Source: Aquila chrysaetos chrysaetos (taxonomy: Eukaryota > Chordata > Aves > Accipitriformes > Accipitridae). From it: DNA of 64,000 nucleotides. The translations under genes and the position numbers were made by a program. The DNA lies in the NCBI RefSeq assembly GCF_900496995.4, contig NC_044012.1, positions 27,169,606 through 27,233,605 of the forward strand, given 5' to 3'. Positions 1 through 16,500 of the stretch are shown piece by piece (positions within the stretch are counted from its first letter, which is position 1; every line of letters begins with the position of its first letter). Under the pieces are notes generated by a model that was given only the letters and a program-made list of their open reading frames with translations, searched no databases and had not been told where the DNA came from.

Positions 1-348
1 GGCCGGCAGGACCACGGGGTCCAGCGTGTCACAGTACGTGGCGTTGCAGACACACACCATGGCATCACGGCCAAAGTACTTGGGGCTGCAGGGCCGGGCA
101 CCTGGGGGGTACGGCCAGGGCAGGGGCAGCTGCCAGCTCAGGGACGCATCCCTGCCAGAGCTCTCCTGCCCGCCCTGCGTGCTCCCACTGCCCCCATGCT
201 CCACACCCCATCACCTCCCGGGGCACCCCAGCTCCTGCGCTGCCCCTGCCCCCCCAGACACCCCCACCCCGCTGCCCCCGTGCTCACCTGTGGCCCGGTG
301 CACGGCCTGCAGCAGCAGCAGCCAGCCCAGGGCACCAGCAGCCCCCAT
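1..348 (-). CDS. GBA1: GBA1, lysosomal acid beta-glucosidase (N-terminal part)
   Basis: This is the start of the gene for lysosomal glucocerebrosidase, which hydrolyses glucosylceramide to glucose and ceramide. Two coding exons are seen: 348-288 (ATG at 348-346, donor CAG/GTGAGC) and 101-1 (acceptor CCCCCAG before 101), which continues off the left edge. Exon 1 encodes a hydrophobic signal peptide with a LLLLQ core that ends close to the splice site. The join gives ...[15 protein letters not shown], and ARPC is the known mature N-terminus of the human enzyme. Exon 2 keeps [10 protein letters not shown], which holds disulfide cysteines and a first N-glycosylation sequon (NAT). The signal peptide is short, about 20 residues; human GBA1 has a longer leader with two start codons. 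Only about 53 of roughly 500 residues are in the window, so the catalytic glutamates are not visible. The CLEAR-type E-box about 520 bp upstream fits a lysosomal gene. Confidence 0.93.
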
Positions 349-969
349 TGCCCCTCCACGTCCCCCGGCAGGTCCCGGGGTGCAGGGCCCGTGAGCAGCA
401 GCAGCGGCGGCGGCACCGTCAAAGCCTCCCGTCACACTGGCACCCCGAGCCGGTCCTGGCCGCGCTTGTTGCCAGGCCACCCCCTCAGCACCGGGCCCGC
501 TGCAGGCCTCGCCTTTAAGGGCACCCGGGCTTCCCGTTCCGCCCACGCCCGGGGCGCCGGTGCAGGACCAGGAGCGGCACCAGCACTGGGCGGGCCGCGC
601 CCGCGCCCGCTGTCTTGCCCAACCGGGGCCCGGCCCTACCCCCGCGACGGTAACGGGGCCGGCGATCTCGGGGGAGCCTCACGGGCGGCGGGGCCGTTCA
701 CCCCCCCCACCCCCGGTACCGGGAGTCCCCGGGAGGCGCAGGTGGGCACTGGCGGTCGCCCCGCTTAGACAACGCGCTGCGTCCCCGCTCCGCCTGCCCC
801 CGCGACCAGCGCCGGCACCGGCCGGGGCCGCCTCCGAAGACCCAAGCGGCCGCTGCCCCGCCCCGCCGGTCACGTGATCGATCAGCTGACCAGCCGCACC
901 GCACCGCACCGCACCGCCCCACCCCTTCCCCCGGCGCCACCGGCCCCACGGCCCCGGGCGGGCGGCGAC
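349..969 (-). promoter_or_regulatory. GBA1 promoter and 5' flank, CpG-rich
   Basis: This 620-bp stretch separates the GBA1 start from the 3' end of ENTREP3. It is very GC-rich with many CpGs and contains GC-box-like runs, the CLEAR E-box and a short CCGCACCGCAC-type direct repeat at about 896-915. No TATA box is seen. The open frames on both strands are long because stop codons are rare in such DNA; none resembles a protein. GBA1 transcription should start within this block, but the exact start cannot be read. Confidence 0.55.
870..879 (-). promoter_or_regulatory. CLEAR-type E-box upstream of GBA1
   Basis: The decamer GTCACGTGAT is one base from the CLEAR consensus GTCACGTGAC bound by TFEB/TFE3/MITF. 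It lies 522 bp upstream of the GBA1 start codon in a CpG-rich stretch and is followed by a second E-box, CAGCTG, at about 885. Mammalian GBA1 is a known CLEAR-network gene, so a role in lysosomal induction is the likely meaning; this is inferred from the motif only. Confidence 0.6.
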
Positions 970-973
970 CACA

Positions 974-979
974 TTTATT
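974..979 (-). terminator. poly(A) signal of ENTREP3
   Basis: TTTATT on the + strand gives AATAAA on the minus strand, the first canonical signal after the ENTREP3 stop at 1602. It sits only about 95 bp from the GBA1 CLEAR box, so the two genes are packed tail to head with almost no spacer. Confidence 0.6.
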
Positions 980-1078
980 CGGTCTCTAGCGAGGGGCAGC
1001 GCGGCTGCGAGCGCCGCGGGACCGGCCCCGCAACGCGTCCCCGGGCGCAGCCGGGCGCGGGCCGTGGCGGGACCGGGC

Positions 1079-1380
1079 GGGAGACAGGCACGGTCAGGGC
1101 AAGGGACAGGGGACCGGGCACGGCCGGTGTGGGGGGGCGGGACAGGGCACAGGCACAGCTGGCGCAGGGGACAGGCACAGCCAGCAGAGAGGACAGGCAC
1201 GGCTGGCACAGGGGACAGGCATGGCCAGCGCAGGGGGGGGACAGGGTGGGGGACAGGCACAGCCATCCCAGGGTAGAGGCACAGCCGGCACAGGGGACAG
1301 GGCAGGGGACAGACACGGCCATCCCAGGGCACAGGCACGGCTGGCACAGGGGACAGAGTAGGGGGGGGACAGGCATGGCC
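1079..1380. repeat. GC-rich minisatellite, about 22-bp unit, in ENTREP3 3'UTR
   Basis: About 300 bp of imperfect tandem copies of a unit close to GGCACAGGGGACAGGCACGG, with variants such as CACAGCCATCCCAGGG inserted every third unit or so, which suggests a higher-order period of about 65 bp. It produces long spurious open frames on both strands (Cys/Pro-rich one way, Gly/Thr/Gln-rich the other). If ENTREP3 ends at the poly(A) signal at 974, the array is transcribed as 3'UTR. Confidence 0.75.
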
Positions 1381-1601
1381 GTTTCAGCCCCCCAGCAGAT
1401 ACCCCAGGGGACCAGCCCCTTGTCCTGGCCCCACCTGGGGAAGGGGCCCAGAAGAGGCCCCAGGGCAGCAGTGCAGGACCCAGCCCCTCCAGCAGCAGCA
1501 ATGTCCAAGCAATGTCCGAGGGCCCTGGCCCAGAGCAGGACCCTCCCTCTCTGCACCAGGAGGGTCCCCACGGAGGCTGTGTCACAGGTGGGGGTGCGTC
1601 G

Positions 1602-6373
<4,772 letters not shown>

Positions 6374-7365
6374 GGCTGCCCCGGGTGGCAAGCAGGGGCA
6401 GCCAGCCCCGGAGCCCCGGGGCAGCCGGCGGCACCGCGCCAGGACAGGGCCGGCCCAGGGGAAGCAGGAACGGACGCTCTGCGGGAACGGGCCGGGCTCC
6501 ACCTTTCGCCTCCCGGAGGATGCTGACGGCGACTCTTCCCTGCCCCCCGGGAGGGCTGCTCGGGGCAGCGCCCACGGCCACAGGGGACCGGGGGCCGCCA
6601 GAAGCCCCGCGGGGTGTCCTGGGAACGGAACCGGCCTCACCGGTACCTTCGCATCCCGGCCGGAGAGCCGGCCTAGAGCTCCAGGCCGCAGGCACAGCGC
6701 GGCCCCGGGGCTTCCTCCTCTCTCGCCGTCCCTCGAGCGCCGGACCCCCGCCGGGGGATCATGCCGCCCTGCGGAGGCCGAGAGCCGCCGCCCGGGACGC
6801 GGCGCCCGGGCCAGGCCGCCGGCGGGCGAGCCGGGAGGCGACGGCGGGCGGGGCAGGGGGCGGGGGCCGGGGGGCCGCCCAGGAGCATCCTCCGCGGGCG
6901 CAGGGGCCGGGGTACCGCTGCTAGGAGCGCCCCCGGCCACAGGCCGGCACCGGCGGGCAGCTACCGGCGGGCTCGCCGCCCCGCGCCCCCCCCAGCCCCG
7001 GCCCCGCGCGGAGCGGCTGGCGGGGACGACCGGGCGGCGGGATGCTGCGCCGAGCGCGGCCGAGCATCGCCCCCCGCCCCCGCCGAGCACCCGGCGGCGG
7101 CCTCCGGGGATCCCCGCTCCGCCGGGGCCGCAGCTTGGTGGCCGCGGCTGCGGCAGGAGGCGGGCGGCGGAACGGGCGCGCCCGAGGCGCAGGGCAGCTC
7201 CGGGGACGCTCCCGCCGCCGCCCGCACCCCGGCGGCAGCTCGGGCCGCGCCCGCACCGGGGCCGCCCCTGCGCGGCACGCCGGGAGCTGTAGTCCGGCCC
7301 GCCCCGCCGCCCTTCACCGGCCGCTCCCCGCACCCGTCTGTCAGCGCAAAGACAGCGGAGGCACA
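6374..7365 (-). promoter_or_regulatory. ENTREP3 5'UTR and CpG-island promoter
   Basis: About 1 kb of extremely GC-rich DNA between the ENTREP3 start codon and the SCAMP3 poly(A) signal. It should hold the 5'UTR and transcription start. A ZNF143/SBS-like element on the minus strand (ACTACAGCTCCCGGCGTGCC, 7274-7293) lies near its far end, which suggests the start site is close to 7250-7290. Open frames of up to 450 codons here are GC artefacts. Confidence 0.6.
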
Positions 7366-7382
7366 GAGTGAATGAAACTTCA

Positions 7383-7388
7383 TTTATT
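7383..7388 (-). terminator. poly(A) signal of SCAMP3
   Basis: AATAAA on the minus strand, 1.45 kb after the SCAMP3 stop codon and about 90 bp before the ENTREP3 promoter motif. A + strand AATAAA overlaps just to the right (7394-7399) but has no gene leading into it. Confidence 0.65.
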
Positions 7389-7600
7389 CCTTAAATAAAA
7401 CCTGAAGGCGGCTTGGCGTCGGGCGCAGCAACACACGGGAGGCCACGGCAGGAGCTGCCCCGCGGCAGGACAGACTGCCACGGCTGGAACAGGAGCCACT
7501 GCCATCACCGAGTGTCAGCTCCCATCACAGCGGGACAGGGCAGAGCGCCGCAGCTGCCAGGAGCTGCTGCCTGCACCGGCCCCCACAGATGAAGGCACGA

Positions 7601-7683
7601 GCAGTGGGGCCCAGAGCAGTCCCTGTCCTTGGGCAGAGCCCCCCAAGCCCTGCGGGCCTGGAGACGGCCCAGGAGCAGCAGGG
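7601..7683 (-). repeat. 83-bp duplicated block, copy B (SCAMP3 3'UTR)
   Basis: Second copy of the block at 5524-5606, about 2.1 kb away, here inside the SCAMP3 3'UTR. One difference turns the inner stem into CTGTCCTTGGGCAG, which still pairs through a wobble in one orientation. A minus-strand frame is open in both copies (LQARR-WGALPK-RDCSGPHC) but has no start or splice context, so coding is unlikely. Confidence 0.8.
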
Positions 7684-8833
7684 AGAAACACAGGAGCATC
7701 AGAGAGGAGATGGAGCAAAGCAGAACTCATGAGACCCGTTGCAGGGACACCAGGCCCAGGGATGCCCGAGGACACTGGCACATGGGACAAGGGACACCAG
7801 GGGCTAGCGGGGACACAGGGCACATACTGGCAGCGCTGTACACAGGGACCAGCTCAGCCCCCCAGAAGGGAGGAGTGCTCAGGCCCTGGGGAAGGGACAG
7901 GCTCAGGGTGAAGAGTGCCAGGGGCAGCGAGGAGTGACCCTCAGGGCAGGGGGAGAGGAGGAAGGGAGAAGCTGTTCACCCCCCCCCCCCAGAGGTGAGG
8001 AGGGAGCCAAGGAGGTACCAGGATCCCTCCTCAGTGCCCAGACCAGCTTTAGGGTCCACCATGTGCCAGTCCCAGATGGCTGTGGCCAGGCACACAGGCT
8101 GAAGGCAGGAAGCCCCACCAGCAGCACTTGCTCCACTGCTGCATCTCCAAGTGCTGCTCTCCTTATCCCTGCACCCAGAGCAGGCTCAGCCCAGCAAAGG
8201 AGAAAGAGAGAGGACAGGGAAAGGGAACAGAGTAGGGCTGCCTCCCAGCTCGGCAACCTGGGGACAGAGTCAGCCCTCGACTGGAGCAAGCCCCCGGGGG
8301 AAGAGGGGGACAATTTTCTTGGCAGAGAATCAGGTCCCATGCCAAAGGGAAGGCAGGCAAAAGCCTCCAGGGAAGAGCCAGCCCCTGCACGCACTGGGAC
8401 TGGGCACAATGGGAACCTTCATGCCCCAGGGCACACAAGTGGCATCACTAGGTGGGGAAACAGAAGAGCCCAGGGAAGGTGAGCAGCCATTTCGGTCCTG
8501 GTCCCTGTCACACGTCTGGAGGAGGCACCTGCCCCCAGCAGCTGGTGCTGGAAGGGAGGGCGATGACAGGCACAAGGCTTGGCCACAGCACCTCCCATCC
8601 CACTCCTTCCCCAGTCCGCTGAGGGTACAGGACCAGCACAAACCAGAACAGCCTCCATCCGTGAGGAAAGGGGTTAGAGCAGCAGACAATTCAGGCACCA
8701 GCACTTCCAAGCTGGGATGAGGCAGCCTCTGACAGCTGATGCAGACACACGGGGATCCAATGAAGATGCAATTTGGATTTCCTCTTCCTTAGAAAGAGCC
8801 CACGTGCGATGAGAAACTGGGGCCCCCGCCCAG

Positions 8834-10933
<2,100 letters not shown>

Positions 10934-10991
10934 GGCCGGGCCGGGAGCGGGAGTGGGGCCGCCACCACCACCGCCTCAGCCCCCGTCGCCG

Positions 10992-11015
10992 ATTGGCCGC
11001 CGCCCCGTGACGTCA
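10992..11015 (-). promoter_or_regulatory. SCAMP3 core promoter: inverted CCAAT box and CRE
   Basis: ATTGG at 10992-10996 (CCAAT on the SCAMP3 strand) and a perfect palindromic CRE, TGACGTCA, at 11008-11015 lie 60-82 bp upstream of the SCAMP3 start codon in CpG-rich DNA. NF-Y plus CREB/ATF sites at this spacing are typical of TATA-less housekeeping promoters. Confidence 0.6.
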
Positions 11016-11087
11016 CCAGCTCCGCCTACGGCCCCGGGGAGCCCCACTGCAGGGGGCCTCTGCGCACGCGCGGGGCTGGGCCGGGTG

Positions 11088-11142
11088 GATGCGGCCCGTG
11101 TCCGAGAGCACGTGATGCGGCCACATGTCCGAGAGTCACGTG
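11088..11142. promoter_or_regulatory. tandemly duplicated E-box module upstream of SCAMP3
   Basis: Two adjacent near-copies of a 27-29 bp unit read GATGCGGCC..TGTCCGAGAG(T)CACGTG. Each ends in CACGTG (11109-11114 and 11137-11142), and the second is part of GTCACGTGTC, close to the CLEAR consensus. The module is about 175 bp upstream of the SCAMP3 start codon. TFEB/MITF or USF/MYC binding is the obvious guess. Confidence 0.6.
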
Positions 11143-11144
11143 TC

Positions 11145-13075
11145 GGCGCATTTCCTTCCCCACCTCCCCGCCCAGCGCAGTGCCCGCCGGGAGCGCGTCC
11201 CCATGGCAACAGCGGGCCTATGGCAACGCCGGGCCGGGCCCAGGCCTCTCCGCCGCCCGGGCCCCATCGCGTCCCCCCGGGTTCCCGGTGTCCCATCCCA
11301 GGGCCGGGCCCCCATGTCCCCCATACCCCCCCCAGGTTCCAGGTCCCCCGCCCAGGGCCGGCTCCTCTACCCAACAATGGCTCCCGTTCAGCCAGGCCTA
11401 CCACACAGCAGGCCCTTCCTGCAGGCCCCCCCCTGAGGCCTCACATCCAAACCCCTCAGCTGGGCTCCCACCTCTTACCAGGTCGGCCGCGGTACTGTTC
11501 GCCTCCAGACTGCGAGGAACCCCCCAGGCTTTACCCTTGGGGCAGTCAGCAGAGCAGCTGTTTCACCGAGCCCACCCAAACCAGCCGTACAGCAGACTCC
11601 ATGGAAGTAAAACAGTCAGGCAAGAATTGATGGCACAACAAGCAGCTTAGGGAATTTAACTTCTGTGTCTCCTCGACCAGTTATTTACAGGGATCCCCAA
11701 TTCCATCAACTACCAGCTGCATGTGGACAGCATACCGACAGCCCCTCCCAAACAGGCATTCCTCAGCATCCTGAGAACAGCACAGGACATCTATCCATAC
11801 CTGCTCCTAGTTCCCATCCCAGCTCTCAGTGCTTAGCAGCAACTGCCCCTCTCTGCTAAAAATAGTCTTTAGCCTCTGAACACAGACTTACAAAGTTACA
11901 CACAAATCTGTGAGCTCCCACTTCAACCCAGACAGCTGGCACCTTGAACCGTGCTCTCTGCTGGGAAGGTAAAAGCTGTGGATTCAGGTTTTGGGCACCA
12001 GCGGGAGTTATTTTTTTTTAGTCTGAGACAGACCACAGGTATTATTTGGTCAATCTAATTCTCCTCCGGACTCACCCAGGGGCTAGCTACACACGCAGCA
12101 GGACATGGCCTTCCCCTGCTCTTGTTCCCTAGCACACACCACCTGCCTGGCTGCTGCCTAGCCGAGCAATACTGCAGGAGGCAGGTGAAAGCTCCCAGAC
12201 CAAGATCTTTAAGTTAGGATCACAGGCTCACAAAGATGACTCTATGTCACCCCTCCTGAGACTCCCACACGCTAAATCCAGGTGAAGCCAGACTTTTTCC
12301 TTTATCCTTCTGCATGATGACAGTCTGCCAGAGCCAGGACACAGTCTGCCACAGCAAAGCGATAAGCTCCTGCAGAACAGACCACGAGTGTGTCTGCTCT
12401 GTTACTGACACCATCCCAGTGAGACTCTCCCAGACATGCTGGCAGAACACCTACACAGAGCTGCCATCAGGTCTGAAACATCCCCAGAAATTCCCATGGA
12501 AAAGTCTAAGCCAAAGCCCCAGCCTCACTGCAGAGCTGGTGAGCCAAAAAGGCACAGACAGACACTGGGGTATGTGTTTGACAGCCGAATGTGGGCACCT
12601 GGACACCCATTTTCCAACAGCCATCACTGGTCACCAGCGCTCCACCCTGTCCAGGGAGTGAGAAGTTTCTCTACTGAAGAGAGCACGTATCTTGAAGTAC
12701 CCACTGTCCTCCTTTCTCACCTGAGAGAGATGATCTCACCTCAATATGGATCACAGGGCATGATGAAAGGTCCAGCCTGACTTTTGCTGCCTCCCCCCTG
12801 AATCTGCTCAGGTCCAGCTGCAGCCCTCAGAGGGCTAAAAGCAACTCCTAACCCAGTGCAAGCTCAGATACTAGGCCAGTATCCAAGCTTGGGAGGAGTG
12901 GTGCCGGTGGATAGAGCTGGCTTCATTACTGAAGTTTCCTGGACCACAACATACCTTTCATCCCACAAGAGGATATGCCTGCCTTCCCTCTGCAGGGCGC
13001 AGCATACAGCCACTGCACACCAAGAGCACAACTGACCAGCAGAAGAGCCCCAGGAGAGGCTGCTGCTGGTCCAAA
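11145..13075. other. SCAMP3-CLK2 intergenic region
   Basis: About 1.9 kb between the SCAMP3 promoter and the CLK2 poly(A) signals. The first 400 bp are CpG-rich, then composition falls to near genome average. No coding exon, RNA gene or known repeat is recognised; open frames are short and without similarity. A (T)8-A-rich patch lies at about 12011-12019. Confidence 0.5.
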
Positions 13076-13089
13076 CCTAGACTGGGTGG

Positions 13090-13110
13090 TTTATTTGCTT
13101 CATATTTATT
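13090..13110 (-). terminator. tandem poly(A) signals of CLK2
   Basis: Two minus-strand AATAAA hexamers (13110-13105 and 13095-13090) about 460 bp after the CLK2 stop codon. The stretch 13111-13570 between them and the stop is the CLK2 3'UTR, which has an A12 run at about 13483-13494 (T-run in the mRNA) and no other feature. Confidence 0.7.
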
Positions 13111-13570
13111 TTTCACAAAGACTGTACAAAATTCTTATAAAACTCTGGGTGTGGGGATGGGCTATGACATTGATCCAAAAAATAATTCCCATGCAGTCCC
13201 ACCAGTTTCATAACTTACAAGGAAACAGATAAGCTACAGAGAGCTACAAGTCCTGGAGTATTTACACCAAGGAGGGCAGGAGAGAACAGGAGACAAAGCA
13301 ACACATGAACAGAGGTATTTACAGTATGGACATACAGGCCCTCTCACCTCACGACAATGACAGCAGCAACAGCAGGAGGTCGGGCCCATGGTGCTCAGAG
13401 GCCAATATAGAATATGGGCTATTTACAGTATCTCACATATTAACAGCTTTACAAACGTGTTCAGGGAGTTCTTCTCATGTATAAAAAAAAAAAAGCACCA
13501 AGTGTCTGAATAGAAATCACACAGGCCTCCACGGGGGCTAGAATCTGAGGGCAGGCTGGCACCTGTGGTG

Positions 13571-16500
13571 TCACCGGCTGATGTCTCTGCTAGAGTCCCA
13601 CATTTTTGTGCTCGGCTCCATCTCCAACATGTCAAAGAAGGGGTGCTTGAGGGCTTCGGCCAGGGTGATGCGCTTTGACGGCTCATACTCCAGCATGCTC
13701 TCAATGAGGTCAAAAAGGCGGTGATGGTCCTCAGCCTCAGAGGTCAGGTATCGCTGGGGAGATGAAAGGGAGATGTTAGGGCCAAGGACACTGCACCCTG
13801 TCCCGGTCACAGTACATTCCCTGGGCTGAACAGCTAAGCTGTGGGAAGACTGGCTTGTTCAGACCATCACTCATCCTAGATCTGCGCTATGGGCTGCTTT
13901 ACCAAGCATGGAACTGCTGAGTTTTCACCGCCCCCCATCTTTCCCAGGCACTTCCTGAGGTCTCCGTGCCCTCCTCCTCCTCGTCCATTTCAGATTAAGC
14001 TCAGGCTGCTGCAGTCTTCCTGTTTATGTCTGGGACAGCCATGGCTCCTTTGGGAAGACACCGGTCTGACCCTTTTGGTGGCCCAACCTTGCCCACAGGA
14101 AGAACCTTCACAACTGGGGCAGGCACTATAAGACTCTGCAATGAGAAAAGGATAAAGCAACTGGGTGCTCCTGCCCACCCTGCCTTACCCGCAGCGGCTT
14201 GCAGTTTTCCCTCACATAGCGGCCAGCAGAGGTGTTCTCATCCCAGTCCAGGCGGCCATGGTAGAAATATTTCTGTTTCCTGTCACAGTAAGAGATGACA
14301 ACAAGTTATACTCAAGCACAAAATGTCTTGCAATGCACCAGCCCTGGCAGTGCACGCTACTCAGGACACTGCAGCAGCATGGGCAACTGGCTCAGCAGGC
14401 AGCTTCCAAGCTCAATCCCTCAGAGAGAACTGCTACACATGGAGCAGGGAAGAGCTGGCAAGCCTGCGGTGCCCAGCTGGCCTTGCTCACCTTGTCTTCC
14501 GGATCATCCGAGAAGGAATTGGCCCCAAGATCCTCTCCATCATAGCCAGGTGCTCGCGGTTGTCATGTGTCTGAGAGAGAGAAATGTAAAGGAAAGGCAT
14601 GTAACAGATTCCAGTTGTTCAACCTCCAGCCCTGGGTATTCCCCCGTTCAGAACCCCTTGCTGAGCAACACCGTGGTCATCTCTACAAGACTGTAGCGAT
14701 GGAGGGAACCCCCATCAGTCCCAGAGGCTCCTGGCTGTACTGGGCAACAGCCAGCATCCTCTTTCATCACTTGTGAGGTAGCCATACAGCATACAGTTCT
14801 CACCTGAAACAGGGTGAAACCCACATAATACTCAAAGATGATGCAGCCAATGCTCCACACATCACAGGGCTGGCTCCAGCCAAGCTCTACAAAAAAAAAA
14901 ACAAACAAAAAACCCCAATGTTTTTTAAATAAAAGATCCAGTTATGGCTTAAGATTCCAAATCCCTCTCCCTTTTAAAAACAAACAACTGGGAAAACAAT
15001 TCCTATTCCAGCCATGCTCCCAATATGCTGGTGGCAATATACTGCCCAGCTGGTAGCAATGCCAAAACACCAACTTAGAAGTTGTTGGCCCTCCCAGAAA
15101 ATAGCACTGTAGAGCATGTTAAATAAAGCACTTCTTATCTCCCAGGGAAAACCCAGGACAGCTACTGAATCATGTGGAGACAAAATGCTCCTTAATCCAG
15201 CAGGCAGCAACCAGTGCCCTCAAGGCGAATGCCTGCCTCTGCAGAAAGACCAAGCGGTACGTACCCAGTATGACTTCTGGGGCCCGGTAATGTCTGGTAG
15301 AGACAATTGTGCTGTGATGCTCATGATCAAACGTGGCACTGCCAAAGTCCACCACTCTGATGGCTGTGCTCTTCACACTCCGCTCATCCCGCTTCTTTGT
15401 GAGGGAGAATGGTATTAGTTACTCAAGAGTTTCGAGATGTGGACTTAGCCCCTTCCTTACACAGCCAAGACTTTGCCACAGGGTGCCAAGGGATGGGAAG
15501 GCTTCAGAGGGTACATTAGGGCTGACACAGCCCCCAAACAAACTCTCACCATCAGACAGGTAAGCCTGTGGTCCCTACAGCCTTACTTATAGACTACACA
15601 GGCGGTCCAAGCCAAGACATAGGCCCTGAACAAGTGCATGAATGTAGTTGGTCAACCCCGTGTCTCCTGGGGCCACGTTCCAACTCCTCCCACCTGCTGA
15701 TAAGGTCTGGGATACCAAGAAACCAAGAGAAGATCTCTAACACAAAGCAGTGCTGTTACCTTCTCCAGGTTATAGGAGAGTTCGTAGTCAGAGTTCACGA
15801 AAAGGATGTTTTCCGGCTTGAGGTCAGTGTGAGTGAGTTTATTGTCATGCAGAACTGAGGAAACAAACAGAGTCGGAGTGACGGAACAGAAGCAAAGCGA
15901 GGCTGCACCCACCTAAAGAGCGAACATCATTAGTTCAGTTTGCTTATACTGGCACCAGTTTAGCCCACATTTAGAACTGGGTGCAAACAGCCAGGCTAGT
16001 CCAGGCCAAGATGCTTCAGCAGAAGCACAAAGATTCATCATATTGATCATCAGAATGTGCAGGGGGTGGATGCTGAAGTGCCCTGAGCTATTGCCAGCCC
16101 ACGTGCATTGGAAAACATTACAATCAGGAATGGGATTCATTCCAAGCACGCATTCGCCACTGGAGGGGCAGAAAGGCTCAGTCTCAGAACTGGCACAGCG
16201 GCACCGCAGCAAAAACTCGCTGCTTTGGGCCACCAGTTGCAAAACTGGCACAGATGTTGGGAGCTGCACAGCTCTCCAGGTCAGTCAAGGACCAGCAGAG
16301 AGAAGAGCAATGAACACTTACATTTCACAGCCTGGCACACCTGGTAGGCCATGTGCCGTACTTGGTGGATGGGGTAAGGCAGATAGTTGTTGTCCTTCAG
16401 GAAATCAAAGGTGCTGAGCCCCAGCAGTTCGAAGGAGATGCACATGTGGCCATGGTAATCAAACCAGTCAAACATCCTGACACAAAGACTGAGAGAAAAA

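Larger units (their letters stand above)
7365..8833 (-). other. SCAMP3 3'UTR
   Basis: This 1.47-kb stretch follows the SCAMP3 stop and reaches the AATAAA at 7383. It holds the duplicated 83-bp block (7601-7683), a C11 run at about 7979-7990 and purine-rich segments. I see no second gene in it; the open frames do not match any family. Confidence 0.6.
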
